Assembly: GCA_025057015.1 (NCBI GenBank)
Contig: JANWYG010000009.1
Span: forward strand, 87,890 to 151,889
Length of the DNA stretch: 64,000 nucleotides
From: Blastocatellia bacterium
GTDB taxonomy: Bacteria > Acidobacteriota > Blastocatellia > Chloracidobacteriales > JADJPF01
Direction: 5' to 3'
Under the pieces are notes generated by a model, which was not told the origin of the DNA, ran no database searches, and saw only the letters and a program-made list of their open reading frames with translations. The position numbers were made by a program, and so were the translations under genes. Positions 8,701-17,539 of the stretch are shown one piece after another (positions within the stretch are counted from its first letter, which is position 1; each line of letters opens with the position of its first letter).

Positions 8701-9432
8701 TCAAGGCCTCAATATCCAAAACCAGAAAAATATTCCTATCCCCAACAAAGCAGTAAATATGCTGGCTGCTAACAGAGCCTTCTCCGTAGCAGTAAGACCA
8801 AGGTGAGTCTGGGGTACGTACGTCAAGAACTTCGGAAGAACTAGCTGCTGCTGAGAGCTGCCTAGAACGCTCAAACATGTAGGCTCACCATCGGCATCCA
8901 TCTCAAACAGCTTATCTAGCTTAGGCACTTCACTCAGCTTAGGCACCTCTTCTGTTGGTTCTTCCTCGCTTCCCGCAGCAGGGGCAGTACTTTCTGAAGA
9001 AGTCAGTACCGGTACTTCAGCTGTCTTTTCAAGCTCTTCTTCCTGCTGCTTTTCGAAGTCATCAAAAATCCTCTTCCGAACCGACGGCGGCAACTGCGCA
9101 GTATGCTCCAAATCACAGTCACCATTCTGAGAAAGTTCTTCCTTATCAACATCTACAGAATCCGCAGAATCCCCAGGAAAGTCTTGCACCTCAACAGACA
9201 CTGACTCTGCCTTAACTTTGTCAGAAGGTGATATAGCCTCAGAACCAACCGTATCTGGTAGAACCACGGCCTCAGACTCGCTACAAAGCCCGGCCCCAAA
9301 AACAGCCATAGCTTGTTCAGCCACAACAGGTTGCAAGACAGCAGACCGTTTCGGCGGCGGTAATACTCGACCACAACTTCTGCAAAATTTTTTTCCTTCC
9401 CTATTCTGAGTACCACAGAACGGACAGAACAT
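8701..9432 (-). CDS. Zinc-ribbon protein with C-terminal membrane anchor
   Basis: The ATG at 9432 (MFCPFCGTQN) is preferred over a TTG seven codons upstream because it puts the zinc ribbon at the very N-terminus, as is usual. Four cysteines in two CxxC pairs (CPFC and CRSC) bind zinc. A long acidic, Ser/Val/Glu-rich region of about 150 residues follows and is probably disordered. One transmembrane helix near the C-terminus (ALLAASIFTALLGIGIFFWF) leaves only a few residues after it. This layout indicates a tail-anchored cytosolic-facing protein. It heads the minus-strand run leading to the small-protein operon. Confidence 0.78.
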   Translation of the reverse strand: MFCPFCGTQNREGKKFCRSCGRVLPPPKRSAVLQPVVAEQAMAVFGAGLCSESEAVVLPDTVGSEAISPSDKVKAESVSVEVQDFPGDSADSVDVDKEELSQNGDCDLEHTAQLPPSVRKRIFDDFEKQQEEELEKTAEVPVLTSSESTAPAAGSEEEPTEEVPKLSEVPKLDKLFEMDADGEPTCLSVLGSSQQQLVLPKFLTYVPQTHLGLTATEKALLAASIFTALLGIGIFFWFWILRP

Positions 9433-9497
9433 CTTCTTGCCTACTATCAACAAGATAGCAAGTTTATCTTACCTTACCAAAGCCAACACTTGCAAGC

Positions 9498-10034
9498 ATG
9501 CAACTTCTGTATTCCCTACAATCTACTAAACAAGTAGAATGCACATCAAGTATGCACCTAGACCACAAGAGAAAGTACACTTTTGAACCACAAGAAGTCC
9601 TCTGCACTTGCTTGAAAGTAAGCAGATGGGAAGTAGAAAAAACAATCGACAACATAAACGTATTCACCATAGCAGAGCTGCGTAAAAAGTGCTGCGCAGG
9701 TGGCGGCTGCGGCTCTTGCCACGAAGAGCTCGCCAGATTGCTATTGAGCCGACAACTAGGCAGAAACTTAGACTTCTACACTAACTGCCCAATAGCTGGT
9801 TGTGAACCTTGTACCGCTCGTGACCTCGAAGAAGAGATCGTCTCGTTTGTAAAAGAACACATAAACCCTATGCTCGCTCCTCTAGGTTGCTTTGCCCAAA
9901 TCCAGGAACTAGATGAGGAAGTGTTATTAGACATCCGTCCTGCTAACCAAGATGTAAAATATACCCTCAGCTTTCTCATAGAGGTCGAATTTACAACCAA
10001 GTTCGCCGGACGAGTAAGGCTTCTACTACTGTGA
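9498..10034 (+). CDS. BFD-like [2Fe-2S] protein with NifU-like C-terminal domain
   Basis: Residues about 32-90 match the bacterioferritin-associated ferredoxin-like [2Fe-2S] domain, with CTC near the start of the helix pair and CCAGGGCGSC at its end; such domains shuttle electrons or bind clusters. The last 75 residues resemble the NifU C-terminal scaffold (LEEEIVSFVKEHINPMLAPLG), but the CxxC that carries the cluster there is not visible. Another cysteine pair (CPIAGCEPC) sits in the linker. The start is uncertain: an ATG at 9555 would remove 19 residues that do not look conserved. Neither start has a clear ribosome site. Confidence 0.75.
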   Translation: MQLLYSLQSTKQVECTSSMHLDHKRKYTFEPQEVLCTCLKVSRWEVEKTIDNINVFTIAELRKKCCAGGGCGSCHEELARLLLSRQLGRNLDFYTNCPIAGCEPCTARDLEEEIVSFVKEHINPMLAPLGCFAQIQELDEEVLLDIRPANQDVKYTLSFLIEVEFTTKFAGRVRLLLL

Positions 10035-10066
10035 TGTGAAGACCTGTTAACTTCGTTTAGTCCTTC

Positions 10067-11131
10067 CTAGAAACCTGGATAGTGAGATAACTTGGTCTTC
10101 TTATCCAAACCATTGTCTCCAGCTAACTGTTTCAGGGCAGCAGCCTGCGAAATATCTCCTATAACTATCAGCGTATCCCCCTCTTCAAGTAACACTTCTG
10201 AGCTAGGGTTATAGATATAGTGCTGCTCTGCTCGTTTCCTAACGGCTATTACAATCAGCCCCGTCTCATTCTTTATCTCAGATTGAGCAAGTGACTTACC
10301 CAACAGAGGAGATCCAACCTGCAAAGTTACTTCCTCTATCCTGAGAGTTTTATCTTCTCGTTGCAGCATCAGATCTAAAAAGGAAACCACCGTAGGCCTT
10401 AGCATCACAGAAGCCATCCTCATGCCGCCTATACGGTTCGGCGACACCACGCTATCAGCTCCCGCTGTAAGCAACTTCTTTTCAGACTCCTGATCCACAA
10501 GTCGTGAGACTATCTTCATCTTACTGTTGAGGGCCCTTGCCGTAAGTACTACAAACAGGTTGTCTCGATCAGTGTCAAGAGCGCTGATTAATCCAACAGC
10601 CCGCTCTATTCCAGCCTGTTGCAGAACGGCGTCCCGAGTAGCATCACCTATGATGTAGCAAAGGTCCCTGTAATCTATCCTTTCTATCGCATCCCTACGC
10701 TTTTCTATTACTACAAACGGTTTTTTGGTTTTTATAAACTCTTCTGCTACACATCTGCCTGTCTCACCGGCACCGCAGATAATATAGTGTTTAGAAAGTG
10801 CTCTTAACTTTTGTTCCATTCTGTGCCTCTTAATTACACGCCCGAGTTGACCATCGACTATAAACGCGGCAAATATACTCAGCCCGTAACCTATTATACC
10901 CAAGCCCGTAAGAATCAAAAAAACTGTAAATATGCGCCCTGCAGGAGATAAAGGATGTGTTTCACCGTATCCTATAGTAGAAAGAGTTATTACCGTCATG
11001 TATATGGCATCAAGTAACGGCCAGTCCTCTATTACGACGTAACCGCTGACACCAACTACTGAAATAAAGAGAACCACTGCTCCTACTTTGAGCAGCTTCC
11101 TCTCAAAGTACTCTTCTTCGTAAAGATTCAT
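10067..11131 (-). CDS. Two-TM potassium channel with RCK (TrkA-N/TrkA-C) domains
   Basis: Two membrane helices (about residues 14-33 and 65-90) flank a pore helix and selectivity filter TIGYGE (52-57), as in MthK-type K+ channels. A Rossmann RCK domain follows, with the nucleotide-binding GAGETG (120-125), and then a TrkA-C domain (about 265-335). Cytosolic RCK domains form a gating ring that responds to Ca2+ or nucleotides. Its start codon directly abuts the stop of the PP2C-type regulator gene at 11132, so the two are cotranscribed; phosphorylation-linked control of the channel is an inference. Confidence 0.92.
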   Translation of the reverse strand: MNLYEEEYFERKLLKVGAVVLFISVVGVSGYVVIEDWPLLDAIYMTVITLSTIGYGETHPLSPAGRIFTVFLILTGLGIIGYGLSIFAAFIVDGQLGRVIKRHRMEQKLRALSKHYIICGAGETGRCVAEEFIKTKKPFVVIEKRRDAIERIDYRDLCYIIGDATRDAVLQQAGIERAVGLISALDTDRDNLFVVLTARALNSKMKIVSRLVDQESEKKLLTAGADSVVSPNRIGGMRMASVMLRPTVVSFLDLMLQREDKTLRIEEVTLQVGSPLLGKSLAQSEIKNETGLIVIAVRKRAEQHYIYNPSSEVLLEEGDTLIVIGDISQAAALKQLAGDNGLDKKTKLSHYPGF

Positions 11132-12928
11132 CTAGAAGATCAAGTTGCGAAAGATAAAATATCTACCGAAAGTATTACCTTCATCATCAAGAATAGGGGC
11201 ACTGTACCGTTTCGTCCTAATAGACATCCCACGATCATTCCATACTCGTATCTCATCTTCTACCGTCAACTTCGGGTTGTTGATAAGCTCCGTAAACCTC
11301 ATTAGCTGCTTTTCTGGTTGCTCATAGAATCGCTGTATCTTTTTAAGTACTGCCCTGTACCCAAACCCTACTATTTGATCCCTTTTAACTTTATGAAAGT
11401 GCTCGAACGTAGCATTAACAGCAGTCACCCAACCTGCATTGTCGAGTATCAGAATGCCGTCACTGCTTGAGTCGATAATAGTCTGAAATATCTTCTGCCT
11501 AGCCTTCTCGGCAGCCTCCAGCTCGTTACAAAGGTTTTGATTTTCAGCTTCCAGATAAGCCTGCTCGTAGCGCAGCTTCTCAAGCAGTCTTACTTTATGC
11601 ACATGAGATCTGAGCTTGAGAAGCAGCTCCCGCTCATCCAGAGGAAAGACTAGACACTCATCAGCCCCACTACTTAAGCTCTCTATCACCTTAGATCTGT
11701 CAGTATGCGAGTTTGAAATCAACACTACCGGCACGTTGCGAAATCGCTCGTTGGCCTTAAGCGCCTGACACATAGCTATTCCGGTTATCTTAGGTAATTC
11801 AGTAACTGCTATGATAAGACGAGGATTCTCGGTAATAGCTTTTGCCAGTCCTTCTTCACCATCCGACGCCGTAAGCAGCTCATAGTACCCCCTCAATACT
11901 TCCTCAAGCGATTCCCTGCGATAAGGATCCCCGTCAATAAGCAAGATACGTTCCCTCGTTGCTTCGGGCTCAGGCATCTTCACGTCAGGTCCTGAAGGAC
12001 GTACAAGCGCAGGAAACGTAGTATCCACCTTCTCTACACGCGCGGCAGTCGAAATTTCCGGCACTAGACCACCCTGCAAGAAACCACTATTAGCCCGCTC
12101 TACAGGCACTCCGTACTCTACTACGGCTAATATACAAGTGATGTTATCCTTACCACCGTGGTAGTTAGCTATGTCTATAAGTCCTTTGCAACCCGACTCT
12201 ATGTCCGGCGCAGCTAGTATCAACTCCTCTAGCTGCTGGTCCTTGATCATATTCGACAGTCCATCTGAACAGAGCAGAAGATAATCCCCATCGTAAAGGT
12301 CTATCGTCGAAGTAACTGGATAGACCGTGGGCTCAGCGCCTAAAGACTGAAGGATGACATGTCGATAAGGATGCGTTTCTGCCTCTTCAGGTCGGATGAT
12401 ATTAGCATCTATGAGCGTTTGCACCATGGACTGGTCCTTAGTCAACTGGAATATCGTCTCACTTCTGACGACGTAAGCGCGGGAATCACCTATTTGAACT
12501 ATATGCGCCTTGTCACCCTGTATAAGCATAGCAGTCAACGTAGCTCCCATGCCTTGCTCATCAGGGTTCTTCTGAGCACGTGTCCAGACAGCTAAGTTAG
12601 CTTTTTTTGCGATCTCAGCAAGCAACTCACAGCCTGACAACTTGTTATCAGGCTTAGTAATCTCCGAACGAAACGTCTCTACCACTATCCGACTGGCAAC
12701 TTCGCCTGCATTGCGTCCTCCCATTCCGTCGGAAACAAGTAGCAGCACACCGCGCTCTTGCAAAACAAATTGACACAAGCGCCCAAGCGGAGGCTCTACC
12801 TTCGTGGTAAGATCGACCACTAACAGATTGTCTTCATTGTTATCCCGAACGCGACCTACATCCGTATTCCCGGCTACCTGTATTAGATCGACTACGGCTG
12901 AGTCACCATAACCTTGCCTTTGGTTCAT
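11132..12928 (-). CDS. PP2C-type phosphatase fused to a degenerate receiver and a PAS domain
   Basis: Residues about 12-272 form a PP2C Ser/Thr phosphatase with metal ligands in NNEDN, VSDGMGG, CSDGLSN and GKDN. Residues about 326-443 form a response-regulator receiver, but the phospho-acceptor aspartate is replaced by Val375 and the conserved lysine before Pro429 by Phe428, so it should not be phosphorylated in the usual way. A coiled coil (about 445-480) joins it to a PAS domain (about 482-598). It is a soluble protein without a DNA-binding output. It is translated immediately upstream of the K+ channel gene and may dephosphorylate substrates of Ser/Thr kinases such as the one at 37650. Confidence 0.9.
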   Translation of the reverse strand: MNQRQGYGDSAVVDLIQVAGNTDVGRVRDNNEDNLLVVDLTTKVEPPLGRLCQFVLQERGVLLLVSDGMGGRNAGEVASRIVVETFRSEITKPDNKLSGCELLAEIAKKANLAVWTRAQKNPDEQGMGATLTAMLIQGDKAHIVQIGDSRAYVVRSETIFQLTKDQSMVQTLIDANIIRPEEAETHPYRHVILQSLGAEPTVYPVTSTIDLYDGDYLLLCSDGLSNMIKDQQLEELILAAPDIESGCKGLIDIANYHGGKDNITCILAVVEYGVPVERANSGFLQGGLVPEISTAARVEKVDTTFPALVRPSGPDVKMPEPEATRERILLIDGDPYRRESLEEVLRGYYELLTASDGEEGLAKAITENPRLIIAVTELPKITGIAMCQALKANERFRNVPVVLISNSHTDRSKVIESLSSGADECLVFPLDERELLLKLRSHVHKVRLLEKLRYEQAYLEAENQNLCNELEAAEKARQKIFQTIIDSSSDGILILDNAGWVTAVNATFEHFHKVKRDQIVGFGYRAVLKKIQRFYEQPEKQLMRFTELINNPKLTVEDEIRVWNDRGMSIRTKRYSAPILDDEGNTFGRYFIFRNLIF

Positions 12929-13074
12929 AACTCGTACAGCTTAGAAAATATATCCCTAAGCACGGCTATAAGCAACTCGTATCGAGTAGATCAAATCATC
13001 GGCAGGTAAAGATAAATTTCCTCAAGAAGTATTAGGAAAAATACAAAAAAGCGCTGCTAAGTTAATAAAACGCT

Positions 13075-13764
13075 TCAATCACCCCAACTCGTTGACTTGC
13101 TTACTCCTCCCCATAGATTAAACGGATCTTGCTCAAACCTGATTCCATAGTTACGCTCTTGTTCCAACTTCATCAAAGCGCGCTGCAAGCGCAACCGCTG
13201 CTCTAACTTGAGCTCTCTGGCCGCTTTCGATAACAAGGTGGCGTTCTTCTCCGAAAGTTCCTTGTCAAGCAAAGCTATCTTCACCTCTATTTCCTGCCTA
13301 AGCTGTGCCTCACGTTCGCGAACTGCAGCCTCTATCAAAGCTTTGACCTGTTGTTCATCAACAGAAAGAGCAGCCGTTTCCACCTTGTTAAAAAGCCCCA
13401 GCTTTACACTAAAGCCGGTGGCATCATACCTTATCTCGGTGTTCAACGCGGCCGCTACAGTCAGCATAACCAGACAGGCAACAGCAGAAACTGCCGCATA
13501 TCTCAGCATGGGAAAAACAGCAAGCATCTCCTCGAGATACTCAGCTATCGACTTACGCTTCGTTGCTTCGAGCGGCACTACTATCTGCGGCACATCACCT
13601 AATTGCCAGCTCTGCAAGCTAGTTCTTACGGCTCTAAAACTTGCCTCTTCTACTCGACAGCTGCTGCAGCTTAGCAAGTGCCTCCGAAAAGCTCGCTCTT
13701 GCTCAGCATCCATCTCGCCATAGAGATAGGTAATCAAATCTTCCTTACGGTCACAGTGTTTCAT
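13075..13764 (-). CDS. Membrane anti-sigma factor with zinc-finger (ZAS) domain
   Basis: The N-terminal domain has the HxxxCxxC signature (H29, C33, C36 in HLLSCSSC) of zinc-binding anti-sigma factors, which sequester ECF sigma factors. A single transmembrane helix (AAVSAVACLVMLTVAAAL) follows at about residues 91-110. The outer part is a long charged coiled coil rich in Glu, Leu and Arg. Its start overlaps the stop of the ECF sigma gene by 4 bp, the usual arrangement for translational coupling of sigma and cognate anti-sigma. The signal it senses is not evident. Confidence 0.92.
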   Translation of the reverse strand: MKHCDRKEDLITYLYGEMDAEQERAFRRHLLSCSSCRVEEASFRAVRTSLQSWQLGDVPQIVVPLEATKRKSIAEYLEEMLAVFPMLRYAAVSAVACLVMLTVAAALNTEIRYDATGFSVKLGLFNKVETAALSVDEQQVKALIEAAVREREAQLRQEIEVKIALLDKELSEKNATLLSKAARELKLEQRLRLQRALMKLEQERNYGIRFEQDPFNLWGGVSKSTSWGD

Positions 13765-14321
13765 AGCGCTCCTTTGATATGACTTAAGCGCTGCCTAAGC
13801 TGCTCAAGCCCAGTATAAAGACGCGTCTTTACAGTGCTGACAGGTATACCAAGTACTTCAGCTATTTCATGAAACTTCATCTGCTGATACTCTTTCATGA
13901 CAATAACTTCCCGCATCTCGGCAGGTAACCCCATCAACGCTCTCCTTACTATCTTTGATAGCTGTGCCTTCTGCATAGCTTCATCCAAAAAGTCAGACTC
14001 GACCGAAGGCTCATAACCAACCTCTTCCCGCTGACATTCCAGTGAAAGATTGTTACCTCGAGTTCTCATCACCGTATGACAACAGTTAATTGCTATACGA
14101 TATAACCAAGAGGAAAACTTCGCCTCACCGCGAAACTTCGACAAGTTGCGGTATGCTAGTAAGAAAGTCTCTTGACAGACATCATAAGCATCATCTTCTC
14201 TGCCAAGTATCCGCAATGCCAAGCCATAGATCTGACGTTGCCATCTATTGACTAAAACTTCGAACGCCCGCTGCTCACCCTTGAGTACCTTTTCTACAAG
14301 CTCCTCGTCACTAAACTGCAT
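13761..14321 (-). CDS. ECF RNA polymerase sigma factor (RpoE-like)
   Basis: This 186-residue protein has sigma region 2 (YDVCQETFLLAYRNLSKF, then FSSWLYRIAINCC) and region 4 (LMGLPAEMREVIVMKEYQ, then PVSTVKTRLYTG) with no region 3, the group IV pattern. It directs RNA polymerase to stress-type promoters once released from the membrane anti-sigma factor encoded next to it. A ribosome site (AGGGA) precedes the ATG. No copy of a self-regulated -35 AAC-type promoter was obvious upstream. Confidence 0.95.
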   Translation of the reverse strand: MQFSDEELVEKVLKGEQRAFEVLVNRWQRQIYGLALRILGREDDAYDVCQETFLLAYRNLSKFRGEAKFSSWLYRIAINCCHTVMRTRGNNLSLECQREEVGYEPSVESDFLDEAMQKAQLSKIVRRALMGLPAEMREVIVMKEYQQMKFHEIAEVLGIPVSTVKTRLYTGLEQLRQRLSHIKGAL

Positions 14322-14387
14322 CCCTGCCCACTTCTAGGACAACATCTGATACTATGATGGAAAACCCGAGGCGAAAGTCTGAAAACT

Positions 14388-15401
14388 TCAATCCTGCTTG
14401 GACTCATTCCAAGCTTGCATTATCAGTGCTTTGAGCATTGCTGCAGCCTGAGCCATACGCCGCGCCTTAAGCTCAAGCACAGTAAGCTGCTTCCCCTTAA
14501 CCTGCTCAGAATAAGCAAACCACCGCTTTAAATCGAATTGACCACCCTCTAAACCAGCAGCACCTGCACGACAAAGCATAGGCAAATAGTCATAACCGCT
14601 CAACAAAGCATCTATAGTCACTTCATATGGATCAATTCGACGGCTATCTAAATCAGCTATAAGTAAAGCAGATTCAAAGTGCTTCCAAAACTTCTCTCTG
14701 AGTGCCCGATCCTGCTCGTGTAAAAAGATATCACCCTCTATAGCCCAATGCAGATTATGCTTGACAGAACGCCCCTCATTACACGGACAGCTAAAACCTT
14801 GATAGTCAACAGTAGAGTGCAAAGGCTGATAAGCATCGCTCAGATAGTGAGATAGATATCCTATCCATAAGAACGGGATCTCGTTCGTAGAAGCATCTTT
14901 AAAACTTGCTACAAGATTTCTATAGCACTCCCGAACACGAAAGGTCACATATCCAGCCGTTTTGTAGCGAATATCTTTAGGATCGTCAGGTAGATCCTTT
15001 CTAGATATCTTATTTGCGCCGTCGGGCGAAAACCGGCGCCTTTCCGGATCGCTTTGAAACAGCTCGCAATCGAGGTAATGCATTCTGTCTTCAGTACTGT
15101 CAAACACCGATACAGGAGATTTTATCAAGGCAAGCTCATCAGGTCTAAAACTATAAAGGTCAAGCCCATGGTCTGGACGCTCTGGATCTTCCAAGCTAAC
15201 CACGTATTCAGCTAGCTTGTCGAGCTTCTGACTGCCGCCAAGTCCCTCCAAGAGCAGTTCTTTGAGCTGCTGAGGAGCCATAGGATCTTCAACTATCAGC
15301 TTTACTGCAGCACGTGTTATGAGAATATGTCCCTTACGAGACCAAGCAATTGAATCGCTAGTAAGTAGCAGAACAACTAAGGCTACGGCCGACAACCTCA
15401 T
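14388..15401 (-). CDS. Exported S1/P1-nuclease-like zinc enzyme
   Basis: A signal peptide (LSAVALVVLLLTSDSIA) is followed immediately by mature Trp-Ser (WSRKGHILITRAAV). S1/P1 nucleases and zinc-dependent phospholipases C use this Trp N-terminus and first histidine as zinc ligands. Further ligands appear in HYLSDAYQPLHSTVD and in the NLHWAIEGD block. The family has a trinuclear zinc site and cleaves single-stranded nucleic acid or phospholipids; which substrate applies here cannot be told. Its ATG overlaps the hemL stop by 4 bp, so it is translationally coupled to hemL, though no functional link is known. Confidence 0.82.
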   Translation of the reverse strand: MRLSAVALVVLLLTSDSIAWSRKGHILITRAAVKLIVEDPMAPQQLKELLLEGLGGSQKLDKLAEYVVSLEDPERPDHGLDLYSFRPDELALIKSPVSVFDSTEDRMHYLDCELFQSDPERRRFSPDGANKISRKDLPDDPKDIRYKTAGYVTFRVRECYRNLVASFKDASTNEIPFLWIGYLSHYLSDAYQPLHSTVDYQGFSCPCNEGRSVKHNLHWAIEGDIFLHEQDRALREKFWKHFESALLIADLDSRRIDPYEVTIDALLSGYDYLPMLCRAGAAGLEGGQFDLKRWFAYSEQVKGKQLTVLELKARRMAQAAAMLKALIMQAWNESKQD

Positions 15402-16687
15402 CGAATTTCTCCAAAAGCCTTCCTTACAGCAGTAAGCGTCTTTTCTATTTCTTCATCAGCATGACAAACGCTCAAGAAAGCGGCTTCAAACTGCGAAGGA
15501 GGTAAGTAGATACCTTCTTTAAGCATAGTTCGGAAAAAGCGAGCAAAAAGCTCGGTATTCGAGGCTTTTGCGCTCGGCCAATCAGTAACAGGTTTGTCAG
15601 TAAAGAAAACAGTAAACATCGAACCAGCTTGGTTTACCTTTACAGGCACGCCTAAAGCTGCAGCAATAGAAACGATGCCTTCGCAAAGCTTTCGCGTAGC
15701 AGACTCAAGCTTGGTATAGACTGAATCATCCAACAGTCTCAAAGTAGTAAGCCCTGCGGTCACCGCTAGCGGATTACCTGAAAGCGTACCAGCCTGATAC
15801 ACCGGCCCTGAAGGAGCAAGCATCTGCATTATCTGCCTACGTCCACCAAATGCTCCCATCGGTAGCCCTCCACCTATTATTTTGCCAAGACAAGTAATAT
15901 CTGGCTTGACGGGATAGATCCCTTGCGCTCCCGCACGAGAGAGCCTAAAGCCTGTCATCACTTCGTCGAAGATCAACAAAGCACCATAGCGCGAAGTAAG
16001 TTCGCGAAGCGCTTCTAAAAAGCCAGCTTTTGGTAGCACACACCCCATGTTGCCAGCTACTGGCTCGACTATGACACAAGCTATTTGCTCACCTAGCTGC
16101 TCGAACAGCATCCCAAGAGCTTCTTCATCGTTGTAATCGACAGCCAAAGTATGTTTGGCAAAGTCAGCAGGTACTCCCGGGGAGTCAGGTAATCCAAATG
16201 TAGCTACTCCAGAGCCAGCCCTTACCAGCAAGGAATCACCATGCCCATGGTAACAACCTACGAACTTGACTACTAGATTGCGCCCTGTGTAACCACGAGC
16301 AAGCCTTATGGCACTCATCGTGGCCTCAGTGCCTGAACTACACAACCGCAACATTTCTATAGACGGCACAGCACGGCAGATCTCTTCAGCAAGCAGCAGC
16401 TCTAGCTCCGTAGGAGCACCGTAAGATGTCCCTCGCTCAGCAGCTCGCTGTAAAGCCGATATAACCTCAGGGTGTGCATGCCCCAAGATCATCGGCCCCC
16501 AAGAACATACATAGTCTATGTAGGTTCTACCATCTACATCAGTTATATACGCGCCCTTAGCCGAAGATATAAAAAGTGGTTTCATGCCGACAGCACGAAA
16601 CGCCCTTACAGGTGAATTTACTCCACCGGGAATAAGCTTTTCGGCACGCTCAAAAAGCTCTGTAGAACGTGGTCTAGTAAGATCCAT
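15398..16687 (-). CDS. hemL: Glutamate-1-semialdehyde 2,1-aminomutase HemL
   Basis: A 429-residue PLP-dependent class III aminotransferase that makes 5-aminolevulinate for tetrapyrroles by the C5 pathway. It has the N-terminal PGGVNSPVRAF segment typical of HemL, SGTEATMSAIRLARG, GYHGHGDS around CYHGHGD, the cofactor aspartate in FDEVMTGFR, and the PLP lysine in CLGKIIGGGLP. Length and motifs are complete. It is divergent from the sdh operon and is followed by the S1/P1-like gene with a 4-bp overlap. Confidence 0.97.
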   Translation of the reverse strand: MDLTRPRSTELFERAEKLIPGGVNSPVRAFRAVGMKPLFISSAKGAYITDVDGRTYIDYVCSWGPMILGHAHPEVISALQRAAERGTSYGAPTELELLLAEEICRAVPSIEMLRLCSSGTEATMSAIRLARGYTGRNLVVKFVGCYHGHGDSLLVRAGSGVATFGLPDSPGVPADFAKHTLAVDYNDEEALGMLFEQLGEQIACVIVEPVAGNMGCVLPKAGFLEALRELTSRYGALLIFDEVMTGFRLSRAGAQGIYPVKPDITCLGKIIGGGLPMGAFGGRRQIMQMLAPSGPVYQAGTLSGNPLAVTAGLTTLRLLDDSVYTKLESATRKLCEGIVSIAAALGVPVKVNQAGSMFTVFFTDKPVTDWPSAKASNTELFARFFRTMLKEGIYLPPSQFEAAFLSVCHADEEIEKTLTAVRKAFGEIR

Positions 16688-16715
16688 AACTCAAGCCCGA
16701 AAAAATTTAGCTTTA

Positions 16716-16721
16716 ATTATA
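16716..16721 (-). promoter_or_regulatory. Possible -10 element for hemL
   Basis: On the minus strand this reads TATAAT, placed about 30 bp upstream of the hemL ATG. No good -35 is seen. An inverted repeat, TCGAGA-AAGA-TCTCGA at 16730-16745, lies just upstream of it, in the divergent region shared with sdhC. Confidence 0.35.
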
Positions 16722-16779
16722 AAACAAACTCGAGAAAGATCTCGACGCAGCTACTCTGCATACCTTTTGCTCAGCTTAA

Positions 16780-16809
16780 TTGCAAATATCCAAAGCCAAA
16801 CGCTATAAT
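16780..16809 (+). promoter_or_regulatory. Promoter of the sdhCAB operon
   Basis: TTGCAA at 16780-16785 and a perfect TATAAT at 16804-16809 are separated by 18 bp. The start codon of sdhC is 40 bp further on, preceded by an AGGA ribosome site. Confidence 0.6.
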
Positions 16810-16848
16810 CGGCTGTAGGCTAAATACAATTTGCCCTAGGAAAAAGCT

Positions 16849-17505
16849 ATGAGCATCAAGATGTCAAACATTTTCCTGCTACGCAGACTACACTCACTTA
16901 CCGGAGTAGTGCCCGTTGGCGTATTTCTAATAGTCCACCTATACACAAACTTTGCCGTAGTTAAAGGAGCGGATAATTTTAACAAAGCCGTACAGAACCT
17001 GAGAGTTACTTTGCCAGGCCCGCTGCTACCCATGGCAGAAATACTACTAATAGGGCTGCCTATACTGTTTCATGCCCTACTGGGTATTTACATAGCTCAT
17101 ACTATGCGCAGCAACGTCACTTCTTACTCGTACGCCAGAAACTGGCTGTATTTTTTCCAACGCGTAGCAGGTGTAGTGCTGTTCTTCTTCATAGCGGCGC
17201 ATGTAGCAACGATGCGTTTTGGACTTTTTGGACATTTGTCAGTGGATCACCATGTCTATGATCCTGTAAATACCCCCTACACGATAGTCCGAGATGCACT
17301 ACAAAACCCGTTTGTACTAGCTTTCTACATAATAGGCATCTTGGCAAGTGCCTACCATCTCAGTTACGGATTGTGGAGCTTTGCTATCCACTGGGGCATA
17401 ACCGTAAGAGAAGAAGCCCAGAAGAACTTCCAGTGGGTCTGTGCTGCAGTCGGTGTCGGCGTCGCAACGCTCGGCGTAGTCTCTGCACTTACCTTTGTCA
17501 AATAA
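16849..17505 (+). CDS. sdhC: Succinate dehydrogenase cytochrome b558 subunit
   Basis: A 218-residue membrane protein with five predicted helices and histidines suitable for two hemes (for example LHSLTGVVPVGVFLIVHLY and FFIAAHVATMRFG). It matches the single-subunit diheme cytochrome b558 family found in Bacillus, Bacteroidetes and Acidobacteriota rather than the SdhC/SdhD pair. It anchors the flavoprotein and iron-sulfur subunits and passes electrons to quinone. It is the first gene of the sdhCAB operon, which has a good promoter at 16780-16809. Confidence 0.94.
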   Translation: MSIKMSNIFLLRRLHSLTGVVPVGVFLIVHLYTNFAVVKGADNFNKAVQNLRVTLPGPLLPMAEILLIGLPILFHALLGIYIAHTMRSNVTSYSYARNWLYFFQRVAGVVLFFFIAAHVATMRFGLFGHLSVDHHVYDPVNTPYTIVRDALQNPFVLAFYIIGILASAYHLSYGLWSFAIHWGITVREEAQKNFQWVCAAVGVGVATLGVVSALTFVK

Positions 17506-17539
17506 GTTTGGGGGGCAGCAATAGTGGCGGAGGTAAAAG

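Noticed and set aside
8600..8878. 92-codon minus-strand frame between the TPR and zinc-ribbon genes
   Set aside because: It overlaps both real genes in another frame and has no ribosome site or recognisable sequence.
13208..13723. 171-codon open frame opposite the anti-sigma gene
   Set aside because: Ser/Ala/Thr-rich shadow of the real gene on the other strand, with no motif, while the minus-strand gene has clear ZAS and membrane segments.
16730..16745. Inverted repeat TCGAGA-AAGA-TCTCGA between hemL and sdhC
   Set aside because: Short, and no known regulator matches it; noted under the hemL promoter but not claimed as an operator.
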